Assembly: GCF_002775205.1 (NCBI RefSeq)
Contig: NC_036464.1
Location: 2,903,317 to 2,967,316, forward strand
DNA length: 64,000 bases
Source of the DNA: Xiphophorus maculatus
Taxonomy: Eukaryota > Chordata > Actinopteri > Cyprinodontiformes > Poeciliidae
Direction: 5' to 3'
Shown one piece after another: positions 36,901 to 49,528 of this stretch. The translations under genes and the position numbers were made by a program. The first letter of the stretch is position 1; each line of letters begins with the position of its first letter. Below the pieces are notes generated by a model, which ran no database searches, was not told the DNA's origin, and saw only the letters and a list, made by a program, of their open reading frames with translations.

Positions 36901-37617
36901 TGACCTCTGCCTGGCTCTGGCCTCCACCGTCTACCAGGCCTGCAGCCTCCACCAGAAGATCGCACTGAGCATGTGCAGGAGAGGCCTGGTGCACGGCGCC
37001 GCCGAGGTCATCAAGAGGAAGCAGCTCACCACAGGTCAGCCTGTTTCTCTGGGTCCGACCAGAACCAGAACCTGCAGGTTCTCATGAACTGTGTGTCTCA
37101 TGTCTCTCTGTCTTTGTGAGGACTTCCCGGTCCGACCAGAACTAGAACCTGTCCTGTGTGTATCCAGAGGAGAGGGTTCTGTGTTCTGTGTGGGTTCTGT
37201 CCCATGCGCCCAGCCTGTCGCTCCTCCAGCTGCTGACCAACGCAGACGAAAACGGGGAGGCGGCCATCTTGTCTGTGGGCGGGACCTTTGCCTCCATGCT
37301 GGCGGACTTCAACCAGAACCGGCTGGCTCTGGAGCTTCTGGAAGGGTTCCTGAGGAGAGGTCCAGGTGAGTGCGTTGGTTCTGACCCGGGCCGGATTCGA
37401 GACGTCCTGACGCGTCCCTGTCTTCTCAGACGTGCTGGCGACGGCCATCTTGGGGGACAGCAGCTGCTCGGTGGACGTCTGGGACCAGGTGGCGGCGCTG
37501 TGCGCTGAACTGGACCGGGCCGACCTGAGCCGGGCCATCCGCTCCATCCTGCACGGACCTCGATCCTGGACATCGGACCTGGAAGGGGAATGGGTCATGG
37601 AGCATGTCTTCCTGTGA
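30908..37617 (+). CDS. clhc1: Clathrin heavy chain linker domain-containing protein 1
   Basis: Coding exons: 30908-31099, 32002-32153, 32234-32319, 32398-32596, 32882-33015, 33124-33223, 33349-33449, 33517-33688, 36835-37034, 37168-37365, 37430-37617. Phases agree throughout and give 573 residues (human about 586). The N-terminal half is charged and helical (KSEYDGVIREMKRREEEAAA, then repeated LxxL and Gln-rich heptads), likely coiled coil. The C-terminal half has helical repeats resembling the clathrin heavy-chain linker. The start at 30908 is the first ATG after the divergent promoter. The call also rests on position: CLHC1 lies between RTN4 and RPS27A in human. Function is poorly known. 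Exon 10 starts at 37168; the more obvious acceptor near 37214 would shift the frame. Intron 8 (33689-36834) carries a splice-donor minisatellite and a LINE. Confidence 0.85.
32841..32854 (+). promoter_or_regulatory. CTCF-type motif
   Basis: CCAGCAGGTGGCGC fits the CTCF core consensus at every position. It lies 28 bp before clhc1 exon 5. Confidence 0.5.
33989..34671 (+). repeat. 17-bp minisatellite, 40 units, each containing CAG|GTGAGT
   Basis: The unit is GGACAGGTGAGTTTAGA with small variants at the TTTAGA/TTCAGT part. The GT of CAGGTGAGT recurs every 17 bp from 33989 to 34652 with no insertion or deletion. It begins 300 bp after clhc1 exon 8. See findings. Confidence 0.97.
34711..35947 (-). 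mobile_element. LINE (Tx1/L1-like), 5'-truncated, with target duplication
   Basis: On the minus strand a partial endonuclease domain (AILINNPHILVEGSTVVREG ... LLNIYGFNDKQDRYDFLD, about 35926-35765) is followed, after an internal deletion, by the C-terminal part of the reverse-transcriptase polyprotein (about 35630-35073: GLLYGDASTVWRNVSHPVLP, VARQGHSH at the end). A 3' untranslated region follows and ends in poly(A), seen as a T run at 34711. The frame is broken several times. A 9-bp duplication, GCAGGAAAC, flanks it at 34702-34710 and 35948-35956. It lies in clhc1 intron 8. Confidence 0.85.
36687..36716. repeat. Perfect 14-bp hairpin with 2-bp loop
   Basis: GTCTGAGATGGATG, then GG, then its exact inverse CATCCATCTCAGAC, in clhc1 intron 8. 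A 21-bp direct duplication containing GTTAGCCTAGCGGTGCC lies 80 bp upstream (36579-36618). Confidence 0.85.
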
Positions 37618-37734
37618 GACAGGAAGTGGAGGATGGAAACAGGAAGCGGAGGACAGAGACAGGAAGTGGATTAGCGCGTTAGCCGCTGGTTTTAACCTGC
37701 TGTCTCTGTTCTGCCTGAATTTTCTCTCTGTGAT

Positions 37735-37740
37735 AATAAA
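37735..37740 (+). terminator. clhc1 polyadenylation signal AATAAA
   Basis: AATAAA about 120 bp after the clhc1 stop codon, in an otherwise unremarkable 3' flank. Confidence 0.65.
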
Positions 37741-37993
37741 TGATTGTTTTCTGCCGTTAGCGGTTCTGCTGGGTTTGGATCCGGTATCTGCCTACGGTCA
37801 CCGACGCTACAAGGCTTTTAGTGTTTTCAGCTTCATTTTGTGCTTTATGTTTTATGTTGGGCTGCTTATAATTATAATTTTCCATATTTATGGAAGAAGC
37901 TGGATTCATTTCCCAAAATAAAAACTTTATTTCCTTTCATGAAAGTGAGACGATTCACAAAAACACATTTTAGTTTAATTTCCCTAAACATTC

Positions 37994-38232
37994 ACCTCTG
38001 ATCCCCAGCAGGTTGACCTCTGACCCCCAGCAGGTTGACCTCTGACCCCCCAGTAGGTTGACCTCTGACCCCCAGCAGGTTGACCTCTGACCCCCAGCAG
38101 GTTGACCTCTGACCCCCAGCAGGTTGACCTCTGACCCCCCAGTAGGTTGACCTCTGACCCCCAGCAGGTTGACCTCTGACCCCCAGCAGGTTGACCTCTG
38201 ACCCCCAGTAGGTTGACCTCTGACCCCCAGCA
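37994..38232 (-). repeat. 22-bp minisatellite, 10 units plus a partial, with DR1 motif
   Basis: The unit is GGTTGACCTCTGACCCCCAGCA (22 bp, two units 23 bp). On the minus strand each gives GGGTCAGAGGTCA, a DR1 nuclear-receptor element. It lies 380 bp beyond clhc1. Confidence 0.95.
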
Positions 38233-38842
38233 TCCCCACGGTCCAGACTGAGCTTCCTCTCTGCGCGTCAGAACCGGCTCAGTCAATTCTCAGTTCACGG
38301 GTTCTTAAACAGAACCAGAACCCAACAGAACCTCACTCTGTCAAACCTTGGGTCCGGACCTGATCCGGGCTGGTACCAGCGGATTCAGACAGGTCAGAAC
38401 CAACCAAGGCCTGAACAAGCAGCAGCCAGTAGACCAGAACCAGAACCGGACCCAGTTCTCCCACCTACAGTCTGTGACATCACTTCCTGTCTGCTCTCTG
38501 CTCTCTCCCAGCAGAGCCAAGGTAAAGGTCAGAGGTCACGTCACCATGGAGACGATGACATCATCAGAGGAGGAATGTGGGTCAGTATCTGGATCTGGGC
38601 TGGTTCTGATACGGATCAGAACCAGAACCTAGTTTTATTTCTTACACTGACTATTTGATTTGGTTCTGGTGGTTCTGAACCGGTTTGGAGAGGTTCTGGA
38701 CCTCTTTATGCCTGGCCCTGGTTCTGTTAGAACCGGTCTCAGTCCGGTTCAGGACATTTTGACGACCAGAACCGGACCACAGTAAAGCTGTGAAGCTTCC
38801 CAGTTAGAAACCAGATAAACCAGTCCAGATGCAGACTCAGAG

Positions 38843-38856
38843 GCGCCCCCTGCTGG
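38843..38856 (-). promoter_or_regulatory. CTCF-type motif
   Basis: CCAGCAGGGGGCGC on the minus strand, between clhc1 and rtn4. Confidence 0.5.
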
Positions 38857-39290
38857 AGGGAGCGGCTACTTCATCCATTGTCTCAACCTTTGACCCCAGC
38901 GGGTCGGGAGGTGCTGGTTCCGTTGGGGCCCCAGGTGGGGTCACCTGGACAGGTCACCAGTCTGCCGCAGGGAGCAGGAATTTATCGATCTTTAAATAAT
39001 GAGACTTTTTTTCATCATAATTTATCTTTTTCTGCTTAATTTATTGTTTTCTGTCACAGAATCACTTTGAAGAAACTCCAATAAAACTTAATTTCTCTTT
39101 GTGATGTTTAAGTTTATTTTTTATTATTAATTTTAATTAAATTAGAAAAAATCCTGAAGAAACACCAAAAATTTTTTGATTAATAAAGTTGTTTAAAATG
39201 TTTTTTCTGCACTCGTTTATTCACAGAAACATAAAATACTTCGAGCTTCCAGAACCAAAACCTTTGGACTGGGTTTGGTTCCGCGGGAGG

Positions 39291-39291
39291 C

Positions 39292-39374
<83 letters not shown>
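39291..39374. repeat. (GAT)n microsatellite
   Basis: About 28 uninterrupted GAT/ATG triplets between clhc1 and rtn4. Confidence 0.97.
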
Positions 39375-40800
39375 GTTGTTTACAGGATGAAGATGCTGCT
39401 GGTCACGTGATCAGCAGACATGGTGGAAACTTCAGCATCATAAACCTGATGTGAACTGGACTTTGGATCCTCTGCGGCTCGTTGGCCCGGTTCCGACCGC
39501 TCCGGCGCTGTAAACAGACTAGGTGTTGCTAGGCAACGGCTGCTAATCGGAGCAGTTGCTGGCATCATCTTCATCACCATCATCACCATCCTGCTGAGAG
39601 GCTAAAGATAACCCAGAGAGTCAGACAGAACCACCCGGTCCGGTCCGGCCTGGCAGGCCCGAACCTCCCGCTGGTTCAGGAGCTGCAAACATCCAGAAGG
39701 TTATTTGATAAATGAGTCAGCAGAACGGGTTAAGATGAAACCGAACCGGTCTGGTTCTGAACCGGTCTGGTTCTGACCCGTTTCCGTCTCATGACTCAGT
39801 TCTGTTCATGTTCATCCAGGAACGGAGTCAGACCAGGACCGTTCAAGAAGAGAACCGGTCACTCTTCTCATCTCCATCTGTCAGAACCGGTTGCCCTGGT
39901 AACCTCCTTCACAATAAGAGCCTCTGAGCTGATCATGGCTGACCCAGAAGAAGAGAAGCTTCTCCTGCTGTGACTTGGCTCACATGTCGCCGGCTGCATG
40001 GCTCCACGTGAAGCCCCCATAAATACCCCGGACCGGAGTATTTATGGGGTACATCGGGGTATTTATGCCCCCCTGTTGTCCCCTGTTGCCCTGGATCCCA
40101 GCCCAGCTGCTCTGCTGCCACCGGATCGATCCCTCCTCCTCCTCCACTGCAGCTCCACCGCTCTAGGGGTGGAGCCCTCATTTCCCAGCTGGCCTGAACG
40201 CAGCACGGCTCCGTCCCGCAGCGGTAGGAACGTTGCGTGACTCCTGATGAGTCCACAGCTGCTGCTGCACATCTGGGCCCATGGCGACTGCAGCTTCCGC
40301 TCCTGGACTTCCGGTCTGACCCCCATCACCACCCCGCCACCACCATGCCGCAGTGGTTCACAGGCTCGACTCATTACTGCATAACATTTTATCTTTTGCA
40401 TTAATATTTTATTATTATATTTTTAGTTCGTATTTCTAGTATTCGTATTTTTTAAAATCTTATTTGAATTTTGATGATGAATTTATTTCAGCCAGAATAA
40501 ATAAATAAATAAATAAAGTAGTTCTTACATTGTTCTGTTTGAAACACCCAGTTACCATCAAAATACTCCAGTTATGTATCTGAAAATAAGTGTCTTATTT
40601 TAATTTTTAGGTTATTACTTTACTTTTTTACATTAATTTGTTTATTACTCTTGGTTAGTTAGTTAGTTTTTTATGTTGTTTATTTTTTTATTTATGTACT
40701 TTTAAAAATGTGTTTTATTTTATTTATTTTTGCATGTTTTTGTCATTTTGTTTGAAATGTACAGTGTCCTTACGTGTTTTGAGTGGGCTTCTAAATAAAT

Positions 40801-40822
40801 AAATTATTATTATTACTATTAC

Positions 40823-40895
<73 letters not shown>

Positions 40896-40896
40896 G
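40801..40896. repeat. (TTA)n microsatellite
   Basis: About 30 TTA triplets with a few changed units, in an AT-rich stretch upstream of rtn4. Confidence 0.97.
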
Positions 40897-41099
40897 TCTC
40901 GTCATGAAATGTAACTTTTACCTCTTATGTTTCTCTATTGTTGCTTAGTCGGGTGTAATATCTGATAATAAACACATAAAGTAAATATGGTAAATTGTAT
41001 TCATGTCGTTATGAAACTCATGGAGGGAAACTGAACCCCAGATCGGTGTAGAAACGAACCTGGACGGTTTAAAACCGAACCTGGGTCCAAACTGTAGCA

Positions 41100-41465
41100 G
41101 CCTCCCAGAACTGCTTCTTCTAAATTTTCGCCATGCTTTTAAGGGAGGCGGTGTCAGGTTTCGCCCCGCCCACTGAGATCGATCTGATTGGTCAGAGGTC
41201 AGGTCCGTCAGAGCTCTGTTCGCACCTGATTGGCTGGCGGGAGTTCCCTCTTCTCGGTTTCGCCATCTGAGGCTCGGGTTCGACGCCGTGGGGCTGCTGT
41301 GTGGCGTGGCGCACTTGGGCTCGGTTCGGACAGAAAGAGGAGCGGACCGAAGCGGTTCCGTCGCTTTTCCCGACCGTAGTTCGCTTCAGGGGGTAATTAG
41401 AGCGGAAAACTACCGGAACTGGAACTTTTTCCACTGTGTGAGAAACTTTTTTCAGAGCCAGAAAC
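41100..41465 (+). promoter_or_regulatory. rtn4 long-form promoter and 5' untranslated region
   Basis: A CpG-containing segment directly before the rtn4 long-form ATG. It carries a GC box (CCCCGCCC near 41165), an ATTGGT inverted CCAAT box near 41190, and a good start context (GAAACATGG). Confidence 0.5.
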
Positions 41466-44400
41466 ATGGCAGACAGCGAGGAGGTCTCTTCCAGCACCCC
41501 CCTGTTCAGCGAGGGCCACCATTACCAGCCCGAACCGGAACCAGAACCCCAGCTGGACCAAAGGCCCGGCGAGGAACGGTTCAATCCCGATGACATCGTG
41601 GACCTGGTCGGCGGGGCTCAGGACGCCCTGGAGCGGCACCGGGCTGAGGAGGAGAGCGGGCTGCAGGAGCCTACTGTGACCTCCACCCGACCAGAACCTG
41701 TCCGGGAGCCAGAACCAGAACCAGTCCGGGAGCCAGAAACAGAACCTGAACCAGTCCGGGAACCAGAACCAGAACCTGTCTGGGAACCAGAACCTCAAAC
41801 TGTCCGGGAACCAGAACCAGAACCTGTACAAGTTTATGAGCCAGAACCGGTACCAATCAGAGAACCACAACCTGAGACAGTGTTTCTACAGGAAAATATG
41901 CCAGAACCTTTTAAGGAACCAGAACCAATGCTGCTGCAGAAAAGTGTTCCGAAACCGGAACCAATAAAGGAACCAGAACCAGAACCCCAGGCCCCGAAGG
42001 AGGTCGTGGCCCCCGGAGCCGAGGCGGGGATCCCCGGCCCGGCCCCCCCGGCTGAGCCTCCTGCCCCGCAGAGCGACGCCCTCCTCGCGGCTGCAGCCCG
42101 GGAAGCAGCGCCATCCCCGGCAGAGGCAGCAGCGCAGCCCGCGGTGACACAGGAACCACTGGCTCCGGCTTCGTGTGAGTATCTGAGGGAACAGTTCTGC
42201 TCTCTTTAATCGGGACATTTAACCCAGGCTGTTCGGTTTCATCAGAACCGGTACCACAGCTGGAAGCGGGTTGGTTTTTACCGGATTTTAGTGTTTTATT
42301 CCCGGTGAGGGAGAATCTGAACAGCCGGGCGGTGATGCTCCTCAGCCCGGGGAGGACCGCCTCCTGCCCGGGCTGATGCCTGACTCCCTGCCGCTGAGAT
42401 GGATCTGCAGAATCCCATTGATCGGAACATTTCACCGGGAAGGTTCTGGAACATGTCCGCAAATTTTCCAGCAGGTTTTAGCCCGGTGTTTGCCGTGGTG
42501 ATGCGGCCCACCTGTTCTGTTTGGACCGGATTATGTGTCGGTGTCGACCCGGTGAATTACCCGTTAAATCGCCTCTCCGGTTCCTGAAACCGAGAGAGGG
42601 GGTGTCTGGATAAATATGAGCTGGTTCTGTGTGCGGTACCGGTGGCGGTATGGACCGTTTCATGCTCCAGCGCTGCTAACGGTACTGCTTAGGCTGGTTC
42701 CATTATCGGACAGCGCCACGCTGCTATTCACTAACACAGACACGCTAAAAACGCTTCATCAGGTGTCTGAGCTGCGCAACTTTCCTAATATAGCGGCTCC
42801 GCGATGTCAGGCGGTTGTACTGGCGTTATACTGGCGTTATACTGGCGTTACACTGGTGTCAGCCCATTGGACGTCCTCTGTTGTGTAATTATGTGGATCA
42901 GACGGGTCGATTTGAGCTCATTTCGGTCGACGGAGCAGACAAGGCCGTGTCCGATAATGGAAGCAGCGGTGCTTAGCCCAGCCCAGATTAGTCACAACAA
43001 AGGAATCCGCTGGGAGTCCACTCCCAGTCGGTTTACCGCAATCCCGGCTCCGCGCCGGCCAGCGGGATGGAGCTGACAGTAATGTCCGGGCTCCAGCCGC
43101 ACCCGGACCGACCCCTGCGGGCTCTGGATCCGGTCCAGAGGCCTGGTCCCGCTGCAGGGCTCAGGTCCGCAGCATCGGTCCAGAGCCCGGTTCTGGTGCT
43201 GTTGTGAGGTGTTTGTTCCTGAGGATGAGGATGATGATGCAGAGTGAAGGTGAGCAGGCCTCAGATCCTCCTGGAGGTGATGGAGGCAGGGTGGGGCCGA
43301 GACCCAGAACAAAAGGAAAACACAGATCCCGGTTCGGATCAGCCCAGCCTGGTTCTGCTGGAGGAAAACTAAGATCCGATTCATCCTGAAATAAATCATC
43401 ATTTCTAATCCAGATTTTTCCCCATCAGAAAACAGATTTAGTCACCAAAGCATCAATCTACCAGCCTTTAGGAAACATCTGCTACGTTTATAGCATCATT
43501 TCATTACCATGGCAACAAGGAGGAGTTTTTACAACCCAGAGCTGAACTTTGACCCCACATCCCAGAGGAAGGATGAATGTCTCTGAGGGTTTAATCCCAA
43601 ACTCCAACATCTCTCTGACCAGAGCAGCAGCTGATGATGTCATCATGTTTAGCTGTTAGCATGTTAGCATGAGCAACGGTCTTCAGTCAGAAGCCTTTTC
43701 AGATTCACTGCGTTACTGACTGGAGATGTTTTGAATAAACTCGGATGATCTGAGTTACATCTGGCTTCTCTTCTGGACAAATAAAGGTTTATTCAAAGTG
43801 TTTTAAAGGAAATTAAAGGAGTTAAAATGAAGATCTAATAAGCAAATTGACATCTGAGTCATGATAGAAACGATCTGGTGAAGCAGCTCTGTGTTTTGAA
43901 GCTCTAATATTTATCAGAAACAACAAAGTCTCAGCGTCATGGTAACCAAGATTATTTTTAGATTAGATTGAAGGAATAAAAAGTTAATGTGGAGAAAAAC
44001 ACTGAAAAATTCATGTTTGATCAAATATTGGATGTTTTGTGTTATTAAAAGTAAGTGGAACCAGACTGGAGCCTTGAGGATCTCCACATGTAAACCAAGA
44101 TGGCCGCCGCCTGAGAGATAATAATAAAACATTCAGAGTTTCTCCAGAACCGGCCCAGGTTCTGAACTGTGTTCCTGTTTGTGGGTCGGCTAGCTCTCTG
44201 GGTCGGGTCGGGTCAGGCGGTCCAGGTTCTGTTTGGGTCGGGCAGCCGGGCTCCATGTGTCGACACTAATCTGGTTCTAATCTGTTGGCGCCGGTCCAAA
44301 TGCCCTGAGGAAGAGGTTTGATCTGGGTCAGAACCAGCTACAGCTGACCCGGGTTTGTTTACAGCTGGAGGTTCCTGAGAGTTCAGAACCAGAACCAGCT

Positions 44401-47400
44401 TCATTCTTAATGAAACCAGAACCAGAACCGGGCTCTGTGCTGTCACCGTCAACCCACTGGGTCGGATCAAACAAACAGACGCCGCCAGGTTCTGGTTCTG
44501 CTTCAGGCTGTTAGAACTAGTTCTGATGAACCGGGTCAGATTCATCATGAGCGATCCGAACAGAACCCAGAACCCTGAGCTCAGTCAGGTGGTTCTGTTT
44601 GGTTTCCTCACTTTACAGCCTGATCAGAGTTCTGTCTGAACGATCAGAACCTGTCCAGTCCTGACTGATGTCCGGTTCTGATGATGGCTGATCCATCAGA
44701 ACCTGGCCAGAGGTTCTGACCCGACCCGCTTCCTTCAGACAGACAATGAGACCAACAAAGTTTCTCTGGTTCTGATCATCTGGGTTCTAACTGGGTTCAC
44801 TTCAGAACCAACTGGGTGAACAGTTCCTTTTACGTATGAACAGTTCTTCCAGGATGTGAACAGTTCTCCCAGGATGTGAACAGTTCTTCCAGGATGTGAA
44901 CAGTTCCTTCTGCAGCCTGAACTGCTTTGTGATGGAACTTGAACAGTTCTTCTAGTTATTAATAAAATCATTCATATTTATCCACTGGACTAATTTCTCT
45001 GAACGAACTGCCGTGTTTATTTGCCTTCAACCAGAACCAGAACCCAGTCAGTGACGGGTCAGAACCGGCGCTGTGATCTGATTGGACAGCAGTTGGTGAT
45101 GTAACGGTTGAATTTTGATTCGCTGACCGTTGTCATGGTATCTGAACCTGTACTGGGTTGGTTCAGAACAAATGAAACGGTCCTGCTAAGCTAACGTGAT
45201 TGCAGATCTTCTTCCTGTTTCAAAATAAAAGCATGTCCTGTTATGTTTCTTCTGATGCATGCGTCCTGATTCTATTTCGCCCTGCTCTCTGACCTCTGAC
45301 CTCTCCGACCTCTGACCTCTCCTCCTGCAGATGCATCTTCTCCTGCTAAAGCTCAGCCTCTTCTTCTGATGCAGCTCCCTACAGGCAAGTTCTCCGTCCT
45401 CCTCAGTAGATCCAGCATGTCAGCAGACCTTCAGCAGGTCACAAAGTGTTGATGATGCATCGTGGTTCAGACGGTCCTGCAGCCTGACTGAGGTCACCCA
45501 GGTCACCCAGGTCAGGCAGGAGGGCCGTCATGTTGGATCATGTGACTCACTGAGCATGGATTATTGGCACCACACCTGGACCAGATCCTGCCTCGATGTT
45601 TAGACCAGAGAACGGTTCAGACAGACGCTTCCCTCCCTCAACCCCCAGAACCAGAACACAGGAGCAGCTGGGTTCTCCAGATGTTCTACTGAGCCTGGTT
45701 TGGACCTGCAGAATTTTCTCTGCTGTACATCACTGGCAGCAGGTTAAACACCCTTCAGGCTTTAGCCTTCTGCTTCAGTGCCAGAACAGAACCAGGGACA
45801 GAGATGTAAATGGTTCAACCTGCAGGGAGCTGGCAGGTTTAGAAGAACCACCGGGTAACGATCTGGACTTTGACCGAACAGAACTCCCAGCTGGTGGTTC
45901 ATTTATGTCACTAGTACACACAGTTAAAGGTAACTCCATAGGTCTTGACTCTAATGCCTCGTTTCCAATGAGCGCTGCGGTTCGATATGCTATGTTATGA
46001 TCCGACGTATACAGGAGAACCTATCTACCGCCAGATGGACCCGTAACAGGGCAGATTGGGTTAAACCCAAAGGCCTAATGTTGTGTCATAGTAGTATGAC
46101 AACAAATGTAACACATTAGTGTCTGCTGATGGTTTTTTCTGTCCGCTGATCAATGGACGGTATTGTATGTTGCCAGTATCTCCACCTTAACCGTACCGTA
46201 CCTCTGTCCTGGGGCCCTGCAGATGAAGGGGCCCTGGAGCGATGCGGTATGGTTGTATGGCCACTTTGACAATGAAAACACAATGCTGTACCAAACTGCA
46301 CTGACCAGTGGAAACGAGGCATTCGAAGTTTCATCATGGGCCCTCTGTCTGCTGTAGGCATCTCCACCCAACCCCAGCCAACCGCGGAACAGAATAGATC
46401 CAACGCCTGATGGAAGGAAATCTGAGTTCAGAGACTGAGCTGTTCCTGCAGGATGCACTGGTTTCTGCCCATTCCTTCACATCCCATTATGTCTGCCCTT
46501 GGTTCTGGACCTGCTAGCTCCTTTCAACCAGAATCTTTAAATCCCAGTCAGAGGTCTGCATGTGGACCAAATTATGTCCATCAGAACAGTCCTTCATGTT
46601 TTCACCAGTCGGTGTAGAACTTTTGGATCAATTTACCCAGCAGCTCCTAAACGTTGAGTTTTTACCAAACAGCTGTCTCTGTTTTGGGGAATGCAGGACT
46701 GGTGGTGAATGTCCAGCAGCTTTTGTCTGGTCTGGACCTCCAGGTCTCTCTGGAAACCTTCCTTAGAGTGGATTGTACCCAGGTGTGGTGGGCACTGTAA
46801 GGAATGGAGTATGTTTTTGATATTTGTGCTGTATGCGTTCTCCCTCCTCCCTTTCTACTCAAGAACTTGGGCAGAAGGGTGACTCCCCTGCACCCATCTC
46901 TCCTATCTCCCCTCTCCACTCACCCGACTCTCTGGAAGAGCTTTCTCTGACCGAGAGTCCCAACCAGCCCCCTGCCCCAGGATCTGCTGCACCCCTGGGC
47001 TCCTTCTCCATCACACCCCCCACTATTCTCTCCAAGAATATGCCTTGGGATGGCGAAGAAGGCGACTCTGGACCCGGACGTGGTAAAACCAAGGAAGACC
47101 TTCTAGATTCCCTAGCTGCTCCCTACCTGAGTTTAGGCAAAGACTCAGGGCCTCATAATCCGTGTGAAGACAGCGGCATTTCGTTTTCCCCCGAAGAGAA
47201 GATGATTAGCTCAGACAGGTCCTCCACCGGCCCCTCCCCTGTCAACCCTCTGATGATGGTTCATGAGTCTCACCTTACCTCCTCTAACCCAACAGAGCAC
47301 TGGGATTCACCGTTCCTCTCATCTGAAGACAACTCCAAAGTCTCCATGGATTCCTTCACCAAGGACACAACACCCATTAGCTCCTCCAAATATGAACCAG

Positions 47401-49430
47401 ACGTTTGTGGCAACCAGTCTGATGAAGATGAAGACTTGAATTATGAGGTAAAGAAGAATAATAACCCGTTTGACGGATATTCCCCGCTAGCCGACAGTGG
47501 CTACTCCCATTTTGGAGAACCGAAGTCTGACACCAAGATGTCAGAGAGTCCCACACCAGATCTGGTCCAGTACAGGCAGACTGGAGAGTCCCAGGAGAAC
47601 CAACCATCCATCCTAGACGGGGGAAAACTTTTCGAGAGCACTAAGACGGCCAGTGAAGCCCTCTTGGAGTCAATGAACCAGTTCTCATCTGGTCTGAAAG
47701 AAGATGATGAGGAAGAAGATGAAGAGGATTCTGCTTTGCCACCGTCGCTTCCAGACATCCTGAAGTCTTCCCCTCTCAACCCTGACAAAGTGGACTCTGG
47801 CTCTTCTGAGGGAAGTCCGGAGGAGCAGAGCCCCATCCTGGAACGCCGGATGATGGAGTCGCCCAACCCTCCGATCAACCTATCTGCGAACAACCCGTTT
47901 GCTTTTGATACCAAAGTGTCTCTCCTGAAGGAGATGACCGAGGAGATGGAGGCGAGATCTGCAGATGGTACAACCGTTGAAGACAGCAAAAACTTTGGAG
48001 CCTTTGATCTGGTCAAGGAGGCTGAGGAGACCACACCGCCGAAGGTCAAAGCAGAGGAACCTGTCCAGATTGAGCAGAAAGACTGGTTCTCCAGCAACGA
48101 TTCTCCCAAAAGGCCTGAAAGGTTTGAACCGCTTGACTTTCAGAGCAAGAAGACCACCACCGAAGATTCAGACTCTGAGTCTCCGACCGCAGATTCCCTG
48201 TCGCCTGTTCTGGAGGCCATGGCCAAGAACCCTGCCAGCTTCCAGATAGAAATTGAGAAGAAAGACCTGAAGATGGAGCTGGAGGAGCCGGAGGTTGCTG
48301 AGGAGGTGTCTGAGCACGAGGTCTCCTCAGAGGAGTTTGAGTTCATTGAGCGACCGCCCCGAGGTGTGATCGATGAGTTCCTCGAGGCTCTGGACCCCTC
48401 CAAGTTCTCATCCCCGAAGCCTCCAGAGATCCCCCTGGATGATGACCTCGGCTTCAGCCTGAAGGACACGCCTGCCATCACGGTTCCTGAGCCAGAAGCC
48501 CTTAGCCAGAGCTCCTACCACCTCCTCACCCAGGCCTCAACACAGAAGACCAAGGCCGAGCTGGAGACGCCCCCGAGCCAGGCGCCACCCGCCCGCCTGC
48601 CGGCCGGGAACCCCGAGCAGCCGGCCCCCCAGAGGAGCGCCGCGGGCAGCAAACTGTTTAAGATGCCAAACCTGAACATAAGAGCAGGTAACAGAAAGTC
48701 GTCCCAGCATGGTCTCCACCCCCAACCCACGTCACCCCCCCATGCTCCACCCCCCGGTCACCTCCCTCGCCCCCCTCATTCTCTGCCCCCCCCCCCCCCC
48801 CCATGATCCACCCACAATCACTCCTTGGTTTCCACCAGAACCTCCATCTTCATCCACATCCCATCCATCTCCACCTTTCAGTTTGACTCCACCAGTCCCC
48901 TCCGCCATACATCATCTTCTGTTCCTGCATCATCCCGGTTCTGTTCTGGTTCTGTTCTACATTAACTCCTGCGTTTGGTTCTGTTGGACTTTTGGAGCGT
49001 TTTGTTCATGTTTTCTCCTCTAACCCGTCCTCTGCCCTGAAACATTCTCGCTCCCTGGTGAGCGGGAACCAGAACCGGGCCGGTCCAGCTGCTGTCCTCA
49101 GTATCAGGGTGTTGAGTTAGACCGCGGTATCCGAGCTTTCCTCAACTCTGGAAATAACCGGAGATATGGCTCTGCAACCCAACACCTCCTGAGGGGCCCC
49201 AGCTCTCCCTCAACAGAACTGGACCAGACTGGACCGGACCGGACCGCCGTGTTCTCTGCAAACCTTGACTCCGGAGCTGCTGGGTTCAGAAAAACATTCA
49301 TAACCAACAAAATTAAAGATTTTAATCAGATCAGAAAATAAAATGTTATGAACGGATCAGGAAGCAGAACCCAGTCAGGAGGTCCTGCTCCTCCTCCTCC
49401 TCCTCCTCTTCCTCTTCCTCCTCCTCTTCC

Positions 49431-49462
<32 letters not shown>

Positions 49463-49496
49463 CTCCTCTTCCTCCTCCTCCTCCTCCTCCTCTTCC

Positions 49497-49528
<32 letters not shown>

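Noticed and set aside
37200-37220. clhc1 exon 10 starting after the CCCAG near 37215
   Set aside because: It shifts the frame to an early stop; the acceptor at 37167 keeps frame.
33986-38240. CRISPR array (regular short repeats)
   Set aside because: Units are contiguous minisatellites without unique spacers, in a vertebrate intron and intergenic DNA.
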